Assembly (NCBI GenBank): GCA_038217425.1
Contig: JBBQPM010000020.1
Coordinates: 1-54,220 of the forward strand
DNA: 54,220 nt
Source of the DNA: JAIEPT01 sp038217425
GTDB lineage: Bacteria > Planctomycetota > Planctomycetia > Gemmatales > Gemmataceae
Direction: 5' to 3'
A program made the position numbers and the translations under genes. Position 1 is the stretch's first letter. Each line of letters starts with the position of its first letter. Below, one piece after another: positions 17,219 through 24,736 of the stretch. A model generated the notes under the pieces. It had not been told where the DNA came from. It did not search any database and was given only the letters and a program-made list of their open reading frames with translations.

Positions 17219-19288
17219 ATGAGCACTTTTGTTTCGCGCCTCTGGAATTGGCGATTTCAGGCCCTGTCGGCCTGGTTGCTGTTCGCCCCCATCGCCGTTC
17301 AGGCACAGACCGCCGGGGTGAACGCGTTGACCGTCTTCTATCCTCAAGACCCCAATTTTAACGGTTCGTACCTACGCGACGCCAAGCCGATCAACGACAA
17401 TCCCGTGTACATCTACGACACGAAAAAGGAGGGGAAGTTTCGCTACCTGTACGTTTATCTGCACAACAAGAACCAACAACTTTGGGTCTTGCAGCCCGTC
17501 CCGCCCGATTTGACGCAACTGCTTGCGGATGCTCAGGGGATCGGGCCGACCCCCTGGGCCGCGAAGTGGGACAAACCTGGATTCAAGGTGACGCCGGTGG
17601 GACAAACCGCCGGGAATCCGGCGCCAGTAGCGAATTTCCGGAAATTGCTAAATACCCATGAATGGCTGCATCAGAACGAATCGATCGAATCGGAGGACCG
17701 ACGGTTCAAGGTTCTGCTGAAAGGAGATGGAGAACTCGTCGTGCTGGAGGGGGCCAAGGTCGTCTGGAGCAATGGAACGAAAGGGAGAGCGACGAAGGGC
17801 TTCTGTCAAATGCTCATGCAGCCTGACGGCAATCTCGTCCTGTATCACTACGTGGATGCGGCTTATCAAAGCCGATTGGGGCCGATTTGGGAAACCGGAG
17901 CAAAGCCCGCTGTGGCCGCGATGCCGAAGGTGCAAAACAACTTCTACGCGATGGTGCTGGCAACGGGTGAGTTCGCCGTCTACGCAGGAAAAGTGGGACA
18001 AGCATTCGAGATCTGGAAGTCGCCAGCCGCGCCGAACCCCGCTGCGACGACGGTCTTCTCGCGAGCGTCGCAGGCGGCACTGGCAACGGTGAACTCGGTC
18101 AAGTCCAGCTCGAGCGACGCGCCAGGATTCTACTCGCTGCCGTCCAATTACAATGACGCGACGAAGAAGCTCGGCCTGGGCGCCAATGCGAAAATCAGCT
18201 TCTACCGCAAGTTCGGCCCGCGCGAACTCTCGTTCCTCGTCGCCTCCGATAACGATAACGTCGTCGTCGCCATTCGCGGCACCGAAGGCGAAACCAACTG
18301 GCGACTCAACGGCGTCCCCTTCTATGAATCGAAGGCGCCGGACGGAAGCAACGTGGCAAAAATCGATTGGGGGATCGTGCAGCTCGATTGCTTGTTCAAC
18401 GGCATGCCCGTCGTGCGGCCCGCTTATCCCGGTCTCATCGTGCACAACGGTTGGCAACTCGGCGTCGATAGCATTTGGCCCACCGTTCTCAAGGAACTGA
18501 GAGAACATCAGGCCGAAAGAAAGACGATCGCCGTGGCGGGCCATAGTCTCGGCGGCGCCTTGTCGGGTTACTTGACCTATCGGCTGCTTCGCGAAACGAA
18601 CTACTTCGATCCGCAAAAGGAACATCTGCTGGCCACCTTCGGCGCTCCTCACTACGCCCTTCGAACGGAATACGGGGCGCCGGCAACCGTATTCGGCGAA
18701 CTCTACCTCAATTCCTACGCAACCTTTAACGGCGCCTATCGGGGAGTGGTGAGTGCGTTTAACAAGGCCCTGAACGGCAACATCCCGGGAGCCGTCAGCG
18801 ATGCCCAGCGCGCGATCGTGGGGATTAGCAATTTTAAGCTTCCCCAGTCTCCGAACTTCAAAGCGGATTTCAAAAGCAGCCTCGGACAACTCGTCAACCA
18901 GAAGGCGCCGAGAATGAAGTTGTACACGGTCGAGGCCAGGGGGCCGAATGGCGTCGACGTCGTCACGATTTGCTGGGATTTACGAGGCATCGCGGATTTC
19001 GCCACGAAGTCGCTCAAGGAACCGCTCGAAGAACTCAGAAAGCCGCGAGTCATTACGGGTATTCCGCTCATCGGATCCATTCGCATCACTCCTCCCGGTC
19101 TGGAAGGCATCGTGAATCCGCTCATTCAGCAGATTAACCAATTGGGGCAGATCGGCTTCGGAACGGCGGAACGCGTCGGCACGCTCATCGAAGTCCGAAC
19201 GACGGCAACCGGCCTCTTCGACGTGCACGATTTCAAGGATTCATATCTCAAGGGCTTGATCGATCAGAAACTCGTGTCTCTGCCTTGA
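17219..19288 (+). CDS. Secreted class 3 lipase with N-terminal bulb-type lectin-like region
   Basis: 689 residues. A leader (FQALSAWLLFAPIAVQAQ) is followed by a region with bulb-type (mannose-binding-like) lectin repeats at about residues 160-265: KVLLKGDGELVVLEGAKVVW, LMQPDGNLVLYHY with PIWETG, and AMVLATGEFAVYA with FEIWKS. The motif QPDGNLVLY matches the QxDxNxVxY sugar-binding signature; the flanking copies are degenerate. From about 330 on comes a class 3 lipase fold with VVVAIRGTEGETN, the nucleophile in GHSLGG (Ser443), and a likely catalytic His in the late FDVHDFKDSYL segment. The ATG at 17219 follows AGGAG with good spacing. The gene stands alone between the kinase fusion and a terminator hairpin. 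The likely role is an exported acyl-ester hydrolase anchored to glycans; the substrate is unknown. Confidence 0.85.
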   Translation: MSTFVSRLWNWRFQALSAWLLFAPIAVQAQTAGVNALTVFYPQDPNFNGSYLRDAKPINDNPVYIYDTKKEGKFRYLYVYLHNKNQQLWVLQPVPPDLTQLLADAQGIGPTPWAAKWDKPGFKVTPVGQTAGNPAPVANFRKLLNTHEWLHQNESIESEDRRFKVLLKGDGELVVLEGAKVVWSNGTKGRATKGFCQMLMQPDGNLVLYHYVDAAYQSRLGPIWETGAKPAVAAMPKVQNNFYAMVLATGEFAVYAGKVGQAFEIWKSPAAPNPAATTVFSRASQAALATVNSVKSSSSDAPGFYSLPSNYNDATKKLGLGANAKISFYRKFGPRELSFLVASDNDNVVVAIRGTEGETNWRLNGVPFYESKAPDGSNVAKIDWGIVQLDCLFNGMPVVRPAYPGLIVHNGWQLGVDSIWPTVLKELREHQAERKTIAVAGHSLGGALSGYLTYRLLRETNYFDPQKEHLLATFGAPHYALRTEYGAPATVFGELYLNSYATFNGAYRGVVSAFNKALNGNIPGAVSDAQRAIVGISNFKLPQSPNFKADFKSSLGQLVNQKAPRMKLYTVEARGPNGVDVVTICWDLRGIADFATKSLKEPLEELRKPRVITGIPLIGSIRITPPGLEGIVNPLIQQINQLGQIGFGTAERVGTLIEVRTTATGLFDVHDFKDSYLKGLIDQKLVSLP

Positions 19289-19311
19289 TTTCCAGCTCAT
19301 TGCCGAATTCC

Positions 19312-19355
19312 AAGCGGCGCCCGAATCGGCTCTGACCGAACTCGGGCGCCGCCTT
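19312..19355. terminator. Terminator-like hairpin after the lipase gene
   Basis: CGGCGCCCGA (19315-19324) pairs exactly with 19342-19351, with AAG/CCTT extending the stem and a 17-base loop. It begins 26 bases after the lipase stop. There is no long T run, so it is a weak intrinsic terminator or a Rho-assisted one. Confidence 0.5.
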
Positions 19356-19417
19356 GCGCGGATCGCCGTTTTCCTTGGTACATGGTTTGCTTGAACACTC
19401 CTGTCGTGTGGATGCAG

Positions 19418-19663
19418 TTACTTCGGCAAAAAGACGCTCATCTCCTGCTGCGAAATGTCCAACTCGAATGCGGCGCTCGCAGCTGCAAATATGGGGCACT
19501 CGCCGGCCGGAGCGTCGGCGAGTTTGACGCGGGGTTTGATGACAAACGCCTCGTCCGCGTATCAAAATTCCGGGACAATAAGGACGGCTTCAAAGGTCGT
19601 CTTCGTCCCTTGAAAGAAGAAGCCGCGTTCCGAATGCTGAGCAATCGGCAGGCGGTCTCAGGT
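19418..19663 (-). pseudogene. Decayed gene remnant of unknown family, in-frame TGA
   Basis: The roughly 380 bases between the lipase and ligD hold no intact gene. On the minus strand one frame reads like protein for about 81 codons, from RLPIAQHSERGFFFQG through FEAVLIVPEF, then an in-frame TGA (19562-19564), then YADEAFVIKPRVKLAD, FAAASAAFELDISQQ and EMSVFLPK to a TAA at 19418-19420. Third codon positions are strongly G/C, as in real genes here, whereas the plus-strand frame over the same bases lacks this bias. There is no start codon before another stop, and further upstream would run into ligD. I read it as the 3' remnant of a lost gene; the family is not recognised. Chance openness of a GC-rich frame is the alternative. 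Confidence 0.35.
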
Positions 19664-19668
19664 GCCTC

Positions 19669-22152
19669 ATGAGCCTCGTCGAGTACAAACGAAAACGTCG
19701 ATTCGCGAAAACCCCCGAACCCGCCGGCAAGCTAGCGGGCAAAAAGGGCCGATCTTTCGTCATCCAAAAGCATCAGGCGAGTCACCTCCATTTCGACTTC
19801 CGTCTGGAACTGGACGGCGTACTCAAAAGCTGGGCCGTCCCCAAGGGACCAAGCCTCGATCCGAAGGTCAAACGCCTGGCAATGCACGTCGAAGACCACC
19901 CAGTCGCCTACGGCTCGTTCGAAGGCATTATTCCCCAGGGCGAGTATGGCGGCGGCACGGTGATGCTCTGGGATCGCGGCGAATGGGAGCCGGTCGGCGA
20001 TCCGGAAAAAGACTACAAAGCCGGCCGACTTAAATTTATTCTGCACGGCGAAAAGCTTCAGGGACGCTGGATGTTGGTCCGCGCCGGCGGCGGCAAACGC
20101 GACGAGCGGCAGTGGCTCCTCTTCAAGGAACGCGACGAATGGGCCAAGATCGGCGCCAAGGCAAACATCGTCGAGGATGCCCCCCTCAGCGTTGCCACGA
20201 ATCGCAACCTCGACGAGATCGCTGCAGACGCCGATGCGAAACCAACAACGGGCAAGTCCAAAATGCCCCGAAAAATCGTTGTCCAGCTGGCGTCCCTCGT
20301 GAAACAGGTTCCCCCAGGGGACGAATGGCTGCACGAGATCAAGTACGACGGCTATCGCATGATCTGCCACTGGAGCGACGGCGTCGTCCGCTTCGTCACG
20401 CGCAATCACAACGACTGGACGAAGCGTCTCCCCGCTCTGGCAGCCGCGGCCAAGAACCTGCCGGCAACGAACGCAATCCTCGATGGCGAAGTCGTCGCGC
20501 TCACCGCAGAAGGGGGAACCGATTTTCAGACCCTGCAAAACGCCTTCCGGGACAGCGCGTCTGACGAACTCGTTTACTACGCATTCGACTTGTTGCACCT
20601 CAACGGCCACGATCTCACGTCCCAGCCGCTCGAAGTGCGCAAGCAACTCTTGGCCAAGTTGCTCGCCGAGGCCGATTTAGCGAAGATTCGCTACTCCGAA
20701 CACGTGGAGGGGCATGGCGCCGAGTTTTTGAAGCAGGGCTGTCAGATGCACCTGGAAGGCATCATTTGCAAACGCCGCGATGGCCCCTATCGCCCGGGCC
20801 GCGGCTATGATTGGCTAAAAGTGAAGTGCGGCAAGAACGAGGAATTCGTCATCGGCGGCTACACGGAGCCCAGCGGTTCCCGCGGCGGGTTCGGCGCGAT
20901 CCTGGTCGGCTATCACAACGACGCCGGCGAACTGGTTTACGCCGGCAAGGTCGGCACCGGATTCGACGACGCCGCGCTCGCCGATTTACAGAAGCGATTC
21001 CAAAAACTCGAGCAGGACGAGTCGCCGTTTATCAACCAAAAGCGGGCGGCGAAAACCCACTGGCTTGAGCCCGCCCTCGTCGCGCAGATCGCCTTCGGCT
21101 CCCGGACCCGCGAAGGAATCTTGCGCCACGCCGCGTTTCAGGGGCTACGTGAGGACAAGCCGGCGACAGATGTGACGCAGGAAAAGGCGATTCCCCTCGC
21201 GAAGGTCAAAGGGAAGCCGACGCCGCGCACCAAGTCTACCGCCGAACATGATCCAAAAGCCGAAACGTTCGGCGACGTACGTCTCACCAGTCCGGATAAG
21301 CTCCTCTACGCCGAACAAGGCATCACCAAACTTGAGCTGGCAACTTACTATCAATCGATCGCCGACTGGATCTTGCCGCACCTCGCCGACCGGCCGCTGG
21401 TACTTGTCCGCTGTCCTGAAGGACGTGAGCAGGAATGTTTTTACCAAAAACACCCCGCGGTCGGCACGCCCGACACGCTTCGGCAAATTCCCATTCGCGA
21501 AAAGAACAAGACGGGGAAATACGTCCTGGTCGATGACGTCAAGGGGCTCATCTCGCTGGCTCAGATTTCCGCGCTCGAGATCCACGCCTGGGGCTCGCGC
21601 GAGGACAAGCTCGAGTATCCCGATCGGCTCATCTTCGATCTCGATCCCGACCCGGAGGTCTCCTGGGAAGCCGTGATCGACGGCGCGCTTCAGGTGCGCC
21701 AGTTCTTGCAGGACCTCGGGCTCGAGAGTTTCGTCAAGACGACCGGCGGCAAGGGACTTCATCTCGTACTCCCCATCGAACGGCGGCACGACTGGGAGGA
21801 GGCGAAGGCGTTCTGCAAGCGCGTTTCGGAACTGATTGTCGCCGCGGCGCCGGACCGGTACACGGCCAACATGGCCAAGGCGGCGCGCCACGGAAAGATC
21901 TTCATCGATTACCTCCGCAACGGCCGAGGCGCCACGGCCGTCGTCCCCTATTCGACGCGCTCCCGGCCCGGCGCTCCGGTTTCCGCACCGCTCGCCTGGG
22001 ACGAACTGGACGCTCGGATTCGTTCCGATCAATTCACCATTCGCAACCTTGCGGACCGTTTGAAAAAGCTGAAGCGCGATCCCTGGCACGAAATCTGGAG
22101 GCTCCGCCAACGACTCGCCAAACCCATCGCGATCTTACGCAAGTTGCCCTAA
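19669..22152 (+). CDS. ligD: DNA ligase D (3'-phosphoesterase, ATP ligase, primase-polymerase)
   Basis: End-processing and sealing enzyme of bacterial non-homologous end joining, 827 residues. Domain order is phosphoesterase, ligase, polymerase, as in the Pseudomonas type. Residues about 20-160 are the phosphoesterase (FVIQKHQASHLHFDFRLEL, HVEDHPVAYGSFEG, GEYGGGTV). The ATP-dependent ligase covers about 200-510, with the adenylated Lys225 in EIKYDGYRM, ILDGEVVAL, LEGIICKRRD and WLKVKCGK. The archaeo-eukaryotic-primase-type polymerase covers about 540-815, with metal ligands in FDLDPDPEV (Asp657, Asp659), the TTGGKGLHLVLP segment and IFIDYLRNGRGATAV. The polymerase lets it add nucleotides or ribonucleotides at breaks. 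The ku gene follows 14 bases downstream, so the two form one operon. Confidence 0.97.
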   Translation: MSLVEYKRKRRFAKTPEPAGKLAGKKGRSFVIQKHQASHLHFDFRLELDGVLKSWAVPKGPSLDPKVKRLAMHVEDHPVAYGSFEGIIPQGEYGGGTVMLWDRGEWEPVGDPEKDYKAGRLKFILHGEKLQGRWMLVRAGGGKRDERQWLLFKERDEWAKIGAKANIVEDAPLSVATNRNLDEIAADADAKPTTGKSKMPRKIVVQLASLVKQVPPGDEWLHEIKYDGYRMICHWSDGVVRFVTRNHNDWTKRLPALAAAAKNLPATNAILDGEVVALTAEGGTDFQTLQNAFRDSASDELVYYAFDLLHLNGHDLTSQPLEVRKQLLAKLLAEADLAKIRYSEHVEGHGAEFLKQGCQMHLEGIICKRRDGPYRPGRGYDWLKVKCGKNEEFVIGGYTEPSGSRGGFGAILVGYHNDAGELVYAGKVGTGFDDAALADLQKRFQKLEQDESPFINQKRAAKTHWLEPALVAQIAFGSRTREGILRHAAFQGLREDKPATDVTQEKAIPLAKVKGKPTPRTKSTAEHDPKAETFGDVRLTSPDKLLYAEQGITKLELATYYQSIADWILPHLADRPLVLVRCPEGREQECFYQKHPAVGTPDTLRQIPIREKNKTGKYVLVDDVKGLISLAQISALEIHAWGSREDKLEYPDRLIFDLDPDPEVSWEAVIDGALQVRQFLQDLGLESFVKTTGGKGLHLVLPIERRHDWEEAKAFCKRVSELIVAAAPDRYTANMAKAARHGKIFIDYLRNGRGATAVVPYSTRSRPGAPVSAPLAWDELDARIRSDQFTIRNLADRLKKLKRDPWHEIWRLRQRLAKPIAILRKLP

Positions 22153-22166
22153 ACTCGGAGAACTCC

Positions 22167-23027
22167 ATGGCTCGCAAGAAAACCAAAGCCGCCAAAGCGA
22201 CGTCCAAGCAACGGGCCAGCTGGCAAGGAGCGCTGACGTTCGGGCTGGTTTCGTTTCCCGTCGAAGCCTTCAACGCGCTCGATCGCAGCGGTAGCGACAT
22301 TCACTTTCATCAACTGCACGCCGAGTGTCATAGCCGAATTCGGTACGCCAAGACGTGCCCCATCCACGGCGAGGTGACCAAGGAGGAAATCGTCTCCGGC
22401 TACGAATACAAGAAAGGCAAATACATCGAAATGGAACCGGAGGAACTCGAGGAACTCCGCACCGAAAACGATCGTGCGCTCAAGATCGACGCGTTCGTCA
22501 GCCCGGAGACGGTCGATCCGCTCTACTTCGACGGCCGCATGTATTACCTGGCGCCCGACGGCGCCGCTGCGGTCGAGCCCTATGCCGTCATCGCGGAAGC
22601 GATGGAGCGCGCGGACCGCTACGGCATCGGTCAGATCGTTTTTTCCGGCAAGGAGCAGATCGTGCTGGTGCGGCCAGTCTCGGGCGTGCTCCACATGGCG
22701 ATGCTCAATTATGAAGCAGAAATCAGGCCCGCAAGCAAGCTGGCCGGCGAGATTAAGCCCAAGGCCAGCATCGCTCGCCACGTTCGTCTGGCGCAAACAT
22801 TGGTCGAGGAATGGACGGACGACGAGTTCGATTTCTCATCGTATGAAGATCAGTATCGTGAGAAATTGCAGGACTTGATCGAAGCGAAAGTCAGCGGACA
22901 CGAGATTGTCGCGCCCAAGCAAGAAAAGGCGCCGAAAGTATTAAACTTGATGGATGCATTGAAACGCAGCGTCGAGGCGCATTCGAAACGTCCGGCCAAG
23001 CCGGCGCCTCGCCGAAAATCGGGGTAA
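22167..23027 (+). CDS. ku: Non-homologous end-joining protein Ku
   Basis: Homodimeric ring protein that binds broken DNA ends and recruits LigD. At 286 residues it has the normal size of bacterial Ku. The beta-barrel core starts at ASWQGALTFGLVSFPVEAFNA, followed by FHQLHAECHSRIRYAKTCPI, the VSGYEYKKGKYIEM block, PLYFDGRMYYL and MLNYEAEIRP. The C-terminal tail is basic (SKRPAKPAPRRKSG) and may bind DNA; the N-terminus is also Lys-rich. The ATG is preceded by GGAG at good spacing, 14 bases after the ligD stop. A run of eight T follows about 17 bases after the stop and could end transcription. Confidence 0.97.
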   Translation: MARKKTKAAKATSKQRASWQGALTFGLVSFPVEAFNALDRSGSDIHFHQLHAECHSRIRYAKTCPIHGEVTKEEIVSGYEYKKGKYIEMEPEELEELRTENDRALKIDAFVSPETVDPLYFDGRMYYLAPDGAAAVEPYAVIAEAMERADRYGIGQIVFSGKEQIVLVRPVSGVLHMAMLNYEAEIRPASKLAGEIKPKASIARHVRLAQTLVEEWTDDEFDFSSYEDQYREKLQDLIEAKVSGHEIVAPKQEKAPKVLNLMDALKRSVEAHSKRPAKPAPRRKSG

Positions 23028-23090
23028 CCCTCTTCTCGTGCATTTTTTTTACGCCGGGCTCACTAATCACATTGAGTTGCTCTCGAGCAA

Positions 23091-24635
23091 TCAAGGAGCC
23101 GCTACGTCCCTCACGTGCAGGACAGCGTCCGGGCACGCACTCATGCTTCGGCGGCTTCCCGGGATCTTCATCGACATCCAGTACACGACGAACGCGATGC
23201 CGAAGCTGATGAACCAGGAGTAGCCGTAGAGCTGCGACCAGACGGGGGCCACATCCGCCAAATTCACTGCCGAGAAAAATCCGGGCAGGCACGGGGCGAC
23301 GCCAGCCGCGAAAGCGAGGAACGCGAGGGGATTCCAGCCTTTCCAGTACCAGTAAGGACCGTACGGCCGATAGAGCCCGGCAAGATCGAGCTGGCGGCGC
23401 CTTACGGCGTAGTAGTCCGCGATGAGCACGCCGCCGCACGCTCCCAGCAACAGCGACACGCCGATCAGCCACTTTTCGTTGTAGACCGAGGCATTTTCGA
23501 GGAGCCGCCACGGCTGAATCAAGATGCCGATCACGCCCGTGATGAGTCCGCCCATGCGGAAGGAGATCCACTTCGGCTTCAGGTTCGCGAAGTCATTGGC
23601 CGGCCCGACGACGTTCGCAGCGATGTTCGTCGCCAGCGTCGCCAGGCACAAGGCGAGCATGGCCGCGATGAGGACGAGAGGATTCTGAAACTTCGTCAGC
23701 AACTGCACCGGATCCCAGATCTTGGCGCCGTAGATCACGACGGTTGCGGAGGTCACCGCCACGCCGATGAACGCATAGAAGGCCATCGCCGTCGGCAGAC
23801 CGAGCGATTGGCCGAGCATCTGATCGCGCTGCGAACGGGCGTAGCGGCTGAAGTCGGGAATGTTGAGCGAGAGCGTCGCCCAGTAGCTGATATTGGCGGT
23901 CAACGCGGGGAAGAAGAAGAGCCAAAATTGCCCGCTCTTTTTCCCGCCGACTTCGAACTCCGAGGGTTGCGACAGCATTGGCCCGAAGCCGTCGGCTTGA
24001 ACATACGCCCAGCCCAGGAGCAGAAACCCCATGAGAATGAGGAGCGGCGCCTTGATGTTGAGGAGAAATCGAATGGACTCAATCCCGCGCCAGACGACCG
24101 CGACGTTGACCAGCCAGAATGCGAGGAAACAGGCCAATTGCGGCGGCGTGATATCCAGTCGCGGAATCTTTTCGACGCTGGTCCACTCGGGGCGCCAGAT
24201 GGCGAGGAGCGTATGCAGCGCCATGCCGCCGATCCAGGTCTGGATGCCGAACCAACCGCAGGCGACGAACGCGCGCATGAGTGCCGGCACGTTGGCGCCG
24301 CGCAGCCCGAACGCGGCACGGCAATACACCGGAAACGAGATGCCGTAGCGCGTGCCGGCGTGGGCGTTGAGGTTCATCGGAATGAGCACGATGCAATTGG
24401 CCAGGAAAATCGTGAGCACCGCCTGAATCCAGTCCATGCCCAGATCGATGAGCGACGACGCCAGCATGTACGTGGGAACGCACGCCGACATGCTGATCCA
24501 GAGGACCGCGAGATCGCGCACGCCCCACTTCCGCTGAGCCGCAGGCACGGGAGCCAAATCGGGGCTGTAGTAAGGCGAGGTCGAGACGTCGGCAGTGAGT
24601 TCGCGGATTTCGCTGGCGTCGGCCTTGATGGTCAC
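23091..24635 (-). CDS. NCS1 family nucleobase:cation symporter
   Basis: Integral membrane transporter (514 residues, about 12 membrane spans) of the purine-cytosine permease family, which takes up cytosine, uracil, allantoin, hydantoins or related rings with H+ or Na+. The N-terminal block SPYYSPDLAPVPAAQRKWGV and LWISMSACVPTYMLASSLI are typical, as are GTRYGISFPVYCRAAFGLRGAN, GWFGIQTWIGGMAL, YWATLSLNIPDFSRYAR and GGVLIADYYAVRRR. The start is GTG at 24635, preceded by GGAGA. It lies 101 bases downstream of the sialidase-like gene on the same strand and ends 63 bases from the convergent ku. No pyrimidine or purine catabolic gene is adjacent to fix the substrate. Confidence 0.92.
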   Translation of the reverse strand: MTIKADASEIRELTADVSTSPYYSPDLAPVPAAQRKWGVRDLAVLWISMSACVPTYMLASSLIDLGMDWIQAVLTIFLANCIVLIPMNLNAHAGTRYGISFPVYCRAAFGLRGANVPALMRAFVACGWFGIQTWIGGMALHTLLAIWRPEWTSVEKIPRLDITPPQLACFLAFWLVNVAVVWRGIESIRFLLNIKAPLLILMGFLLLGWAYVQADGFGPMLSQPSEFEVGGKKSGQFWLFFFPALTANISYWATLSLNIPDFSRYARSQRDQMLGQSLGLPTAMAFYAFIGVAVTSATVVIYGAKIWDPVQLLTKFQNPLVLIAAMLALCLATLATNIAANVVGPANDFANLKPKWISFRMGGLITGVIGILIQPWRLLENASVYNEKWLIGVSLLLGACGGVLIADYYAVRRRQLDLAGLYRPYGPYWYWKGWNPLAFLAFAAGVAPCLPGFFSAVNLADVAPVWSQLYGYSWFISFGIAFVVYWMSMKIPGSRRSMSACPDAVLHVRDVAAP

Positions 24636-24736
24636 GGCATTTCTCCAAGCTCGAATCGCAGTGCGGCGGCAGTGAATCGTTACCCTGGAGAGAATGCCGG
24701 CGTCTCACCCGACGGAATGCGAGGCACCGCGAAGGC

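Noticed and set aside
19382..19672. Plus-strand open frame of 96 codons before ligD
   Set aside because: It lacks coding-type third-position bias and overlaps the ligD start; the minus strand is the more protein-like reading.
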